Source: Mesorhizobium sp. 113-3-3
GTDB lineage: Bacteria > Pseudomonadota > Alphaproteobacteria > Rhizobiales > Rhizobiaceae
Direction: 5' to 3'
Length of the DNA stretch: 64,000 bases
NCBI RefSeq assembly: GCF_016756495.1
Contig: NZ_AP023243.1
Coordinates: 1,802,501-1,866,500 of the forward strand
The notes beneath the pieces are model-generated. The model saw only the letters and a list, made by a program, of their open reading frames with translations. It made no database searches and was not told where the DNA came from. Positions 52,559 through 60,472 of the stretch are shown piece after piece; positions within the stretch are counted from its first letter, which is position 1; every line of letters begins with the position of its first letter. The position numbers and the translations under genes are program-made.

Positions 52559-53262
52559 GCAGCGAGCTTTCCCGGAGCAAAAGCGGTGACGTCGATGATG
52601 CGGTCGGCCACCGCCTCGCGCACGTCGTGGTCGTGGAAGATGCCGAGCAGGGCAACGCCTGCCGCCTTCTTGGCGGCGATGAGTGCGATCACCACGTCGC
52701 GGTTGGTGGCGTCGAGCGAGGCGGTCGGTTCGTCGAGCAGCAGGATGGGGTGCTCGGTGATGAAGCCGCGCGCGATGTTGACGCGCTGCTGTTCGCCGCC
52801 GGAGAAAGTCGCCGGCGGCAGCGCCCAGAGTTTCTCCGGCAGGTTCAACTGTGCCAGCAGGGCGCGTGCCTTGCCGCGTGCAACCTCGCGCTCCTCGCCG
52901 CGTTCGATCAGCGGTTCGGCGACGACGTCGAGCGCCGAAACGCGCGGCACGGTGCGCAGGAACTGGCTGACATAGCCGATCGTTTGCCGGCGAACGGCGA
53001 GCACGGTGCGCGGGCTGGCAAGGGCGAGATCGATCAGTCCATCCTCGTGCCTGACGATGATCTGGCCTTCGTCGACGGCGTAGTTGCCGTAGAGCATCTT
53101 CAGGATCGAGCTCTTGCCGGCACCGGACGGGCCGCCGAGCACGGTGCATTCGCCGGCCTTGATCGAGAACGAGACACCGGCGACGACCGGCAGCTTGATG
53201 CCGTCGCGCAGATGCATGGTGAAGCTCTTGGCGACGTCGGAAACAACGAGGGGCGTCGGCAT
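52555..53262 (-). CDS. phnL: C-P lyase accessory ABC-type ATPase
   Basis: 235 residues: Walker A GGPSGAGKSS, signature FSGGEQQRVNIARGF, Walker B ILLLDEPTASLD; the H-loop is GIFHDHDV. PhnL binds the C-P lyase core with PhnK in E. coli and is not a transporter. It starts 3 bp after phnK ends. Confidence 0.94.
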   Translation of the reverse strand: MPTPLVVSDVAKSFTMHLRDGIKLPVVAGVSFSIKAGECTVLGGPSGAGKSSILKMLYGNYAVDEGQIIVRHEDGLIDLALASPRTVLAVRRQTIGYVSQFLRTVPRVSALDVVAEPLIERGEEREVARGKARALLAQLNLPEKLWALPPATFSGGEQQRVNIARGFITEHPILLLDEPTASLDATNRDVVIALIAAKKAAGVALLGIFHDHDVREAVADRIIDVTAFAPGKLAA

Positions 53263-53264
53263 GA

Positions 53265-54041
53265 TCAGACCTGCAGAATCGAGGAAACGAGAAGCTGCGT
53301 ATAGGGCGCGCGCGGGTCGTCGAGCACGCGGTCGGTGAGGCCGCTTTCGACGACGCGGCCGTCCTTCATCACCATCATGCGCTGTGACAAAAGCCGCGCC
53401 ACGGCGAGATCGTGCGTGACGACAATGGCCGCGAGGCCGAGATCGGTGACCAGCCCGCGCAACAGGTCGAGCAGGCGCGCCTGCACCGAGACGTCGAGGC
53501 CGCCGGTGGGCTCATCCATGAACACCAGCCGTGGACCGGTGACGAGGTTGCGGGCGATCTGCAGGCGCTGGCGCATGCCGCCGGAAAAGGCACGCGGCTC
53601 GTCGTCGATGCGGTCCTGCTCGATCTCGACGCGCGACAGCCAGTCGACGGCCGTGGCGCGGATCCTGCCGTAGTGCCGGTCGCCGACCGCCATCAGCCGC
53701 TCGCCGACATTGGCGCCGGCCGACACCGTCATGCGCAGGCCGTCGGCCGGGTTCTGGTGGACGAAGCCCCAGTCGGTGCGCATCAGGAAGCGGCGCTCGG
53801 CCTCGCTCATGCGGTAGAGCTCGCGGAACTGGCCGTCGCGCATGCGATAGCTGGCGGTGCCGGAAGACGGCAGGAGACGCGTCGACAGGCAGTTGAGCAG
53901 CGTCGTCTTGCCGGAACCGGATTCGCCAACGACTGCCAGGACTTCGCCCGGCCACAGGTCGAAGGAGACGTTGTCGCAGCCGACGCGCGAGCCGTAGAAT
54001 TTGGAAAGCGCCGAGACGCGCAGCAACGGTTCGTCGGTCAT
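53265..54041 (-). CDS. phnK: C-P lyase ABC-type ATPase
   Basis: 258 residues: Walker A GESGSGKTT, signature FSGGMRQRLQIARNL, Walker B LVFMDEPTGGLD, H-loop VVTHDLAVA. PhnK docks on PhnJ and couples ATP use to the C-P lyase core. ATG overlaps the phnJ stop (ATGA). Confidence 0.95.
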   Translation of the reverse strand: MTDEPLLRVSALSKFYGSRVGCDNVSFDLWPGEVLAVVGESGSGKTTLLNCLSTRLLPSSGTASYRMRDGQFRELYRMSEAERRFLMRTDWGFVHQNPADGLRMTVSAGANVGERLMAVGDRHYGRIRATAVDWLSRVEIEQDRIDDEPRAFSGGMRQRLQIARNLVTGPRLVFMDEPTGGLDVSVQARLLDLLRGLVTDLGLAAIVVTHDLAVARLLSQRMMVMKDGRVVESGLTDRVLDDPRAPYTQLLVSSILQV

Positions 54042-54937
54042 TGTGCCGGCTCCATTTTTTCCGAGGCAGGATGGGTCTCGGGGGCAAGGTGGCCGCGATG
54101 GCCATCCGCCCGCCGCTTCTCGCAGTGATCGGTGTCGGAGCAGACGAACATGTGGCCGCCATGATCGTCGAGGATGACCTCGTCGAGATAGACATTCTCG
54201 GCCGCGCACAGCGCGCAGGGCTGGTCGAAGGTCTGGACCTCGAACGGATGGTCTTCGAAGTCGAGGCTGACGACATCGGTGAAGGGCGGCACCGCGTAGA
54301 TGCGCTTTTCGCGACCGGCGCCGAACAGCTGCAGCGCGGGCGAGCGGTGCATCTTGGGATTGTCGAATTTCGGCGTCGGCGAGGGGTCCATCACATAGCG
54401 GCCCTCGACCTTGACCGGATAGGCATAGGTGGTGGCGATGCGGCCGTGCTTGGCGATATCCTCGTAGAGCTTGACATGCATGAGACCGTACTCTTCCAGC
54501 GCATGCATCTTGCGCGTCTCGGTCTCGCGCGGTTCGAGGAAGCGCAGCGGCTCGGGGATCGGCACCTGGTAGACCAGCACCTGGCCCGCGGTCAGCGGAT
54601 GCTCGGGGATGCGGTGGCGGGTTTGGATGATGGTGGCGCTGGCGGTGTCGGTGGTGACAGCGACGTTGGCGACCTTCTTGAAGAAGGCGCGGATGGAGAC
54701 CGCGTTGGTGGTGTCGTCGGCGCCCTGGTCGATGACCTTCAGCACATCGTCGGGGCCGATGATCGAGGCGGTGACCTGGACGCCGCCAGTGCCCCAGCCA
54801 TAAGGCATCGGCATTTCGCGCGAGGCGAACGGCACCTGATAGCCGGGGATGGCGATGCCCTTGAGGATCGCCCGGCGGATCATCCGCTTGGTCTGTTCGT
54901 CGAGATAAGCAAAGTTGTAGGTGGCGATGTCGGTCAT
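54038..54937 (-). CDS. phnJ: alpha-D-ribose 1-methylphosphonate 5-phosphate C-P lyase
   Basis: 299 residues. Radical-SAM enzyme that breaks the C-P bond. Gly32 and the four cysteines Cys241, Cys244, Cys266 and Cys272 are at the same numbers as in the E. coli enzyme: the first three carry the 4Fe-4S cluster, and Cys272 and Gly32 carry the radical steps. It overlaps fosX by 4 bp upstream and phnK by 4 bp downstream. The tail of about 20 residues is His- and Glu-rich. Confidence 0.97.
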   Translation of the reverse strand: MTDIATYNFAYLDEQTKRMIRRAILKGIAIPGYQVPFASREMPMPYGWGTGGVQVTASIIGPDDVLKVIDQGADDTTNAVSIRAFFKKVANVAVTTDTASATIIQTRHRIPEHPLTAGQVLVYQVPIPEPLRFLEPRETETRKMHALEEYGLMHVKLYEDIAKHGRIATTYAYPVKVEGRYVMDPSPTPKFDNPKMHRSPALQLFGAGREKRIYAVPPFTDVVSLDFEDHPFEVQTFDQPCALCAAENVYLDEVILDDHGGHMFVCSDTDHCEKRRADGHRGHLAPETHPASEKMEPAQ

Positions 54938-55353
54938 GATGCGACCTCAAATCCCTTGGCGTAGCGCGTCAGCCGCTCTTCGAGCGTGCCGGTGTGCAGT
55001 TCGAACATGTGGTTGTCGTCGTCGTAGAAATAGATCGAACGGCCTTCACCCTCGACGCGCGGACGCGGCGGGCGCATGTCGAGGCCTAGCCTGCCGACGC
55101 GCTCGGCATAGCGGTCGAAATCGGCGTCATCGATTTTGAAGGCGATGTGGTTGTAGCTGCGCTCCGGCAGTGCCTCGCCTTGCATGATGGCGATCCAGAG
55201 GTCACCGATCAGGAAGAATTTTTCGCGTGACAGCGAGAACTGCTCGGCGTCGCTGGCATAGACCTCGCGCGCGTCGAAAATTTCGGTCAGGATGGCGGTC
55301 ATCCGGTCGAGGTCGCGGACGATGAAGGTCAGGTGGGACAGGCCTTCGATCAT
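54934..55353 (-). CDS. fosX: fosfomycin-type epoxide hydrolase, FosX
   Basis: 139 residues, VOC (glyoxalase/dioxygenase) fold. The metal ligands His7, His69 and Glu118 and the general base Glu44 occupy the positions known for FosX, which adds water to C1 of fosfomycin and needs Mn(II). It is locked inside the C-P lyase operon by 4-bp overlaps with phnI upstream and phnJ downstream. FosX in a phn operon has been described for Mesorhizobium loti, where weak fosfomycin activity suggested a catabolic or ancestral role. Confidence 0.93.
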   Translation of the reverse strand: MIEGLSHLTFIVRDLDRMTAILTEIFDAREVYASDAEQFSLSREKFFLIGDLWIAIMQGEALPERSYNHIAFKIDDADFDRYAERVGRLGLDMRPPRPRVEGEGRSIYFYDDDNHMFELHTGTLEERLTRYAKGFEVAS

Positions 55354-56462
55354 TCCGCTGCCTCCCGCTTCTCGTCGATCTTGGCGGGGTTTTCGCGTGC
55401 CTCGTATTCGGCGCGCATGCGCCGCACCAGGTCGAGTTCGGCCTGGAAGTCCACATAGTGCGGCAGTTTCAGATGCTCGACGAAGCCGGTCGCCTGGACG
55501 TTGTCGGAATGCGAGATGACGAATTCCTCGTCCTGGGCGGCGGCGACAATGTCCTCGCCGAGCTCGGAGGCGCGCAGGGCGCGGTCGCAAAGCGCCATGG
55601 CCATCGCCTTGCGCTCGCTCTGGCCGAAGACGAGGCCGTAGCCGCGGGTGAATTGCGGCGGCGCCTTGGCCGAGCCCTTGAACTGGTTGACCATCTGGCA
55701 TTCGGTGACCCGCACCGTGCCGAGGGGGGCTGCAAAGGGCAGTTCGGGGACGTCGAGTTCCAGCTCGACCTCGCCGATGCGGATCTCGCCGACAAAGGGA
55801 TGGTTGCGGGCATAGCCGCGCTGGGTGGAATAGCCGAGTGCCAGCAGGAAACCCTCATCGCCGCGCGACAGCGCCTGCAGGCGGATGTCGCGCGCCATCG
55901 GGAACTCCAGCGGCTCGCGGGTGATGTCGCCGGGAACATGATCCCCCGGCATCTCGCCGTCCGGTTCGATCAGCCCTTCGCGAGCGAGGATCGCCGAAAC
56001 GCGTGGCATGGCCTGCGCTTCCGTCTCGCGCCGCAAGGGCTCGGCGACATCGGCGCCGGCGGCAAGCTCGGGGTCGAGAAGCCGGTGCGTGTAGTCGAAG
56101 GTCGGCCCAAGCAACTGGCCGCCGGGCAGATCCTTGTAGGTCGCCGAGACGCGCCGTTCGACCAGCATGGCGCCGGTGTCGATCGGCTTGGTGTAGCCGA
56201 AGCGCGGCAGCGTGGTGCGATAGGCGCGCACCAGGAAGATCGCCTCGATCATGTCGCCGCACGCCTGGACGATGGCGAGTGCTGCGAGTTCACGGTCATA
56301 GAGCGAGCCTTCGCTCATCACCCGGTCGACCCCGAGCGCCAGCTGCTCGACGATCTGGTCGAGGCGCAGTGCCGGCACCGAACGGTCGCCGCGCCGGCGG
56401 TCGGCAAGCAGGCTGTGGGCGTTGGCGATTGCGGCTTCGCCGCCTTTTACCGCGACATACAT
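55350..56462 (-). CDS. phnI: C-P lyase core subunit, nucleosidase
   Basis: 370 residues. Family patterns MYVAVKGGEAAIANAHSLLA, LVRAYRTTLPRFGY, SQRGYARNHPFVGEIR and VSHSDNVQATGFVEHLKLPHYVDFQAELDL type (here ISHSDN) identify PhnI, which with PhnG/H/L exchanges the adenine of ATP for methylphosphonate. The stop overlaps fosX; the start is 1 bp after phnH ends. Confidence 0.96.
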   Translation of the reverse strand: MYVAVKGGEAAIANAHSLLADRRRGDRSVPALRLDQIVEQLALGVDRVMSEGSLYDRELAALAIVQACGDMIEAIFLVRAYRTTLPRFGYTKPIDTGAMLVERRVSATYKDLPGGQLLGPTFDYTHRLLDPELAAGADVAEPLRRETEAQAMPRVSAILAREGLIEPDGEMPGDHVPGDITREPLEFPMARDIRLQALSRGDEGFLLALGYSTQRGYARNHPFVGEIRIGEVELELDVPELPFAAPLGTVRVTECQMVNQFKGSAKAPPQFTRGYGLVFGQSERKAMAMALCDRALRASELGEDIVAAAQDEEFVISHSDNVQATGFVEHLKLPHYVDFQAELDLVRRMRAEYEARENPAKIDEKREAAE

Positions 56463-56463
56463 C

Positions 56464-57075
56464 TTACGCCCCCATCGTCTTGATGCGCGTGGTGCGCGGC
56501 AGGCAAGCTATGCCTTCCGGCGTAGCGAGGATGATGTCGACGCCGCGTGGAAAGCGCTGGATGTTCTGCTTCCACTGCTCGATGAAGTGACGCGGCATCT
56601 GCGCCGGCGCGATCGTGGCGCTGGTTTCGATGCCGGGGCCTTCGAGCAGCAGGGGAACGCCTGAAGTGAAATCGCTGACCTGCAGGATCAGGGTGGTCGA
56701 GCGGTCGGGATAATCCTGCGTTCCCTGAGAAAAGCCGTCGAGCGCCATCATCTCGGCAGGCGTGGCGACGAAGGCGAAATGCGCGTCGGCAGGCGTGTTG
56801 GCGAGCGGCGCGCCGGTGTGGAAGCCAAGCCATGAGCCGATCGCGGCGGAGGTGTGCAAGGCGGGGTCGAGCCAGAGCGGCGTGTCGTTGTCGCACAGCG
56901 CCAATGCCACGGCGCCAGCAGTTCCCGAGAGCGGCGCGGGTGGGCGGGCCAAGGCCGGCAAAGGCTGCACGCTGCCCGGCCTTGCCATCGCATCCATGAC
57001 CGCGCGGAAGACTGTCTGGGCGTTGAACACCGGGTCGGCGAAGCCGCCCTCGATCGATTGCGCTGCGATATCCAT
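56464..57075 (-). CDS. phnH: C-P lyase core subunit
   Basis: 203 residues, full length. GFADPVFNAQTVFRAVMDAM and ARPGSVQPL at the N-terminus and the PGI-like core RFPRGVDIILATPEGIACLPRTT at the C-terminus are PhnH hallmarks. It shares one base with the phnG stop (TGATG), so translation is coupled. It is a structural part of the PhnGHIJ complex. Confidence 0.95.
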   Translation of the reverse strand: MDIAAQSIEGGFADPVFNAQTVFRAVMDAMARPGSVQPLPALARPPAPLSGTAGAVALALCDNDTPLWLDPALHTSAAIGSWLGFHTGAPLANTPADAHFAFVATPAEMMALDGFSQGTQDYPDRSTTLILQVSDFTSGVPLLLEGPGIETSATIAPAQMPRHFIEQWKQNIQRFPRGVDIILATPEGIACLPRTTRIKTMGA

Positions 57076-57536
57076 CAGTCTTCTCCGCGAACCATGGTGA
57101 AGAAATCCACCTTCGTTGCCGCCGTCTCGGCGCGACGTTTTTCCTGGGCAGTGGCGAGCGCCGACCTCAAAGGCGCGATCAGCCTGGTCTCGACCTCGGC
57201 GCGTCGGGCAGGGTCCTGCCACAGCGCGTCGGCTATCGCCGCCAGCTTCGCCTTCTGCTTGTCGCGGCCAAGCGCGTAGCAATGGCCGACCTGTCCCGAC
57301 GGCAACCGGACGGTAGCGCGGGTGACGGTCGCCTCACCGACATTGAACGGCGCGCCGCCGCCGCCGATGCGGCCGCGCAACGTCACCAGCCCGGTCTCGG
57401 GGCCGCGCAGCAGCTCGGCCTGCGAGGGCAGGCCGGCCTCGTTCCAGAGCCGGACGATGTCGTCGCCGCTCGCTTGCGCCAGCGTCGCCATGGCGGCCTT
57501 GCGTTCGGCCTGGTCGCGGGCTTCCTGTCCTCGCAT
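57075..57536 (-). CDS. phnG: C-P lyase core subunit
   Basis: 153 residues. ETGLVTLRGRIGGGGAPFNVGE then TVTRATVRL and GHCYALGRDKQKAKLAAIADAL fit PhnG. AGAGGA sits 9 nt before ATG 57536 but directly against the in-frame ATG 57545, so 57536 is preferred. First gene of the phnG-H-I-fosX-J-K-L-acetyltransferase-2H series, divergent from phnF. Confidence 0.95.
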   Translation of the reverse strand: MRGQEARDQAERKAAMATLAQASGDDIVRLWNEAGLPSQAELLRGPETGLVTLRGRIGGGGAPFNVGEATVTRATVRLPSGQVGHCYALGRDKQKAKLAAIADALWQDPARRAEVETRLIAPLRSALATAQEKRRAETAATKVDFFTMVRGED

Positions 57537-57560
57537 CGGTAGCATTCCTCTTTGCTAAAT

Positions 57561-57633
57561 TTGTCTATTGATATAGACAACTATACAAATTATACATACT
57601 ACGTAGCGCGAGTCCATGACGGGTGGATGACAG
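57561..57633 (-). promoter_or_regulatory. phnG promoter: Pho box, -10 and PhnF-type operator
   Basis: On the minus strand: CTGTCAT CCAC CCGTCAT (57616-57633), a near-perfect PhoB box; TATAAT at 57589-57594; and the palindrome TTGTCTATATCAATAGACAA (57561-57580, perfect 8-bp arms) covering the expected start region. The palindrome resembles GntR/HutC-type sites and lies next to phnF. PhoB activation and PhnF repression would meet at one promoter. Confidence 0.8.
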
Positions 57634-57657
57634 GGGCCAGATGGACGGGGGCAATTC

Positions 57658-58407
57658 ATGATCGGGCGACAGGAAGCCGACAGCATCGAGCGGCGCAGCG
57701 GCGTTTCGCTGTGGCGGCAGATTGCCGACAGGATCCTGCAGGCAATCGCCATCGGGGATTTGGCCGAGAATGCCGCGCTGCCGCCGGAGGTGGCACTGGC
57801 CGAGCGCTATGGCGTCAACCGTCACACGGTGCGCAGCGCCATATCGGCGCTTGTGCAGGAAGGGGTGCTGCGGGCCGAGCAGGGACGCGGCACCTTCGTC
57901 CTGTCGCGCAAGCGGCTGTCCTATCCGATCGGCGCGCGCACGCGCTTTTCAACGGGCCTGCAGGGACAGACCTCGGAACGCCACATCGTGCTGCTCGCCT
58001 CATCGGTCGAGCCGGCCAGCCAGCGCGTCGCCGAGGGACTTGGGCTGGTCAGGGGCGCCGAGGTGATCCGGCTGGAGACACGCGGTGAGGCCGATGGACG
58101 GCCTGTGTCACGCGCTGCCGGCTGGTTCGATGCCAGGCGCTTTTCCGGCATCGACAAGGCGATGGCGGAGACCGGCTCGATCACTGCGTCGCTGGCCCGC
58201 TTCGGCATAGACGACTATCTCAGGCAATCGACCGTGCTGTCGGCGCGCCATGCCGATGCGGCCGATCTCGTCGACCTCGACCTGCAGCCGGGCGCCATCG
58301 TGCTGGTCACGGTGGCCGTCAACACCACGCCCGACGGCCAACCGATCCAGTTTTCGGAGTCGCGCTTTCCGGCGGAACGGGTGGAGCTGAAACTGTCGGC
58401 GCTGTGA
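57658..58407 (+). CDS. phnF: GntR/HutC family regulator of phosphonate use
   Basis: 249 residues. The N-terminal wHTH (VSLWRQIADRILQAIAIGDL then ALPPEVALAERYGVNRHTVR) is followed by a UTRA ligand-binding domain (residues about 95-240, with VNTTPDGQPIQFSESRFPAERVEL). Divergent from phnG, with its likely operator in the 121-bp gap. PhnF proteins repress phn genes in other bacteria. Confidence 0.93.
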   Translation: MIGRQEADSIERRSGVSLWRQIADRILQAIAIGDLAENAALPPEVALAERYGVNRHTVRSAISALVQEGVLRAEQGRGTFVLSRKRLSYPIGARTRFSTGLQGQTSERHIVLLASSVEPASQRVAEGLGLVRGAEVIRLETRGEADGRPVSRAAGWFDARRFSGIDKAMAETGSITASLARFGIDDYLRQSTVLSARHADAADLVDLDLQPGAIVLVTVAVNTTPDGQPIQFSESRFPAERVELKLSAL

Positions 58408-58422
58408 GCCGGCTTCTGCCGA

Positions 58423-59439
58423 CTATCCGATCTCGATCACGGCCTTGATCAGGCCGGATTTCTCGTGCGCCCAGCGCGCGAGATCGCTGGGCGTGCCGGC
58501 AAGCGTGGTGCGGTGGGTGACGAGCTTGGCCAAGGGCACGGCGCCGTTGCGGATCGAGGTTGCGACATGGTCGAAATCGGCACGCAGTGCATTGCGGCTG
58601 CCGACCAGCGTCATTTCGCGCTTGTGGAATTCAGGGTCGGAGAAGACGATGTCGTCCTTGACGACGCTGACCAGCACCAGTGTGCCGCCATGCGCGACAT
58701 GGGCGAAGGCCGACTGCACCGACCGGGTGTTGCCGGTGGCATCGAAGACCACGTCGAAGCCTTCGCCTGATGTCGCTTCCCTGACCAGGTCGGGCACCGC
58801 GCCACGTGACCCGTCGAGTGTCTGGAAGCCGAGTTCGGTTTCGGCGAAGGCGAGCCTTTCACTGCTCATGTCGAGCAGCGTTACGTCGAGCCCGGCGATG
58901 CGGGCGAAGATGGCGGTGCCGAGACCGATCGGGCCGGCGCCGATGACAAGCGCGCGGGCGCCGGGATCGGCGCGGGCGCGACGCACAGCGTGCGCGCCGA
59001 TGGCCAGGAATTCGACGGCGGCGGCGTCGGCCAGCGACAGGCCATTGGCCGGATAGAGATTCTGCGCCGGGACAAGAATGCGTTCGCACATGGCGCCGTC
59101 GCGATGGACGCCCAGCACCTCGATCCTGACGCAGCAATTCGGTTTGCCGTGCCGGCAGGCGATGCATTTGCCGCAGGAGAGATAGGGGTTGATGACGACC
59201 GGTTCGCCAATGGCAAGGTCGACGCCCTCGCCCGTCTCGATCACGGTGCCGGAGACTTCATGGCCCATGATGCGGGGGTAGGCGAGGAACGGATGCTTGC
59301 CCTCGAAAATGTGGTAGTCGGTGCCGCAGATGCCGACATGGCTGACCGCGACCAGCGCCCAGCCGGCAGCGGGTGCGCCGGGCGCGGGGCGGTCTTCCAG
59401 GACGAGTTCCCCGGGCGAGCGGCAGACAACGGCTTTCAT
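58423..59439 (-). CDS. zinc-dependent alcohol/polyol dehydrogenase (MDR family)
   Basis: 338 residues. The catalytic zinc ligands Cys and His are in GICGTDYHIFEG and MGHEVSGTV; the structural-zinc cysteines are in CGKCIACRHGKPNC. The NAD motif is VIGAGPIGLGTAIFA (about 166-180). It is of the sorbitol/galactitol/threonine dehydrogenase type. It follows the ribose-type permease gene by 64 bp on the same strand, suggesting that it oxidises the sugar or polyol brought in by that transporter. Confidence 0.9.
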   Translation of the reverse strand: MKAVVCRSPGELVLEDRPAPGAPAAGWALVAVSHVGICGTDYHIFEGKHPFLAYPRIMGHEVSGTVIETGEGVDLAIGEPVVINPYLSCGKCIACRHGKPNCCVRIEVLGVHRDGAMCERILVPAQNLYPANGLSLADAAAVEFLAIGAHAVRRARADPGARALVIGAGPIGLGTAIFARIAGLDVTLLDMSSERLAFAETELGFQTLDGSRGAVPDLVREATSGEGFDVVFDATGNTRSVQSAFAHVAHGGTLVLVSVVKDDIVFSDPEFHKREMTLVGSRNALRADFDHVATSIRNGAVPLAKLVTHRTTLAGTPSDLARWAHEKSGLIKAVIEIG

Positions 59440-59503
59440 GTTTCAGTCCAGTTGGGTTTCCGACCCGTCTTCACGCCGGGCCGGAGATCGATTTCAGCAG
59501 TGG

Positions 59504-60472
59504 TCACTTGCCGCCGCGGCGGCGCAGACCGTCGAAATAGACGATGACGATGATCAGCACGCCGGTGATGATGCGCTGCCAGAAGGCGTTGACGTTGAGC
59601 AGGTTGGCGCCGTTGTTGATGGTGGCGAGAATGAAGGCGCCGAGCAGCGGGCCATGCACCGAGCCGACCGCGCCGAACAGCGAAGTACCGCCGATGACCG
59701 AGGACGCGATCGCCTGCAGTTCCCAGCCCTCGGCCTGTGTCGGGTTGCCGATGCCGATGCGCGAGGCCAGGAGCACGCCGACAAAGGCCGCGCACAGGCC
59801 CGACAGCGTGTAGGCCATGTAGATGGTGCGCTGGACATTGACGCCGGACAGGCGCGAGGCCTCGGCATTTGAGCCGACCGAGAAGAGGTAGCGGCCCCAG
59901 CGGCTGTGATGCAGGAAAATATAAGCCGGAATGCCGACCAGGATCACCATCCAGAACAGATTGGGCACGCCGAGGAAGGAGTTGCGGGAGAACTCCTGGA
60001 AGGCATCATTGTTGATGGAGATCGAGTTGCCGTTGGTCATCAGAAGGCCGATGCCGCGCAAGGACGTCAGTGTCGCCAGAGTGATGATGAAGGGCGGCAG
60101 GCCCATCTTGACGATGCCGAAGCCGTGGAACAGGCCGATCGCAACGCCGACCAGAAGCGTGATCAGGATGGCGAGGAAGACGGGTATGCCGGCATTGATC
60201 AGCATCGCGGCAATGACGGTGGCGAAGCCGACCACCGCACCGACGGACAGATCGATGCCGCCGGTGATGATGACGAAGGTCTGGCCGACCGCCAGGATGG
60301 CGATCATCGAACCCTGACGCAGAAGGTTCGAGATGTTGTTGGCCGAGGCGAAGCTCGATGTCGACAGCGACAAGATCACCCAGAGCAGCACCAGCAGCGC
60401 CAGCAGTGTCAGCCCGAACAGGGCGTTGTAATTGCGCTTGGGTTTTTCGGCAGGAATCGCCTCGGTGCTCAT
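59504..60472 (-). CDS. ABC transporter permease (RbsC family)
   Basis: 322 residues. Multi-span membrane protein with LAVGQTFVIITGGIDLSVGAV and IGGTSLFGAVGSVHGPLLGA, the RbsC signatures. It overlaps the ATPase stop by 4 bp (ATGA). It forms the channel with the 60469-62022 ATPase. Confidence 0.93.
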   Translation of the reverse strand: MSTEAIPAEKPKRNYNALFGLTLLALLVLLWVILSLSTSSFASANNISNLLRQGSMIAILAVGQTFVIITGGIDLSVGAVVGFATVIAAMLINAGIPVFLAILITLLVGVAIGLFHGFGIVKMGLPPFIITLATLTSLRGIGLLMTNGNSISINNDAFQEFSRNSFLGVPNLFWMVILVGIPAYIFLHHSRWGRYLFSVGSNAEASRLSGVNVQRTIYMAYTLSGLCAAFVGVLLASRIGIGNPTQAEGWELQAIASSVIGGTSLFGAVGSVHGPLLGAFILATINNGANLLNVNAFWQRIITGVLIIVIVYFDGLRRRGGK

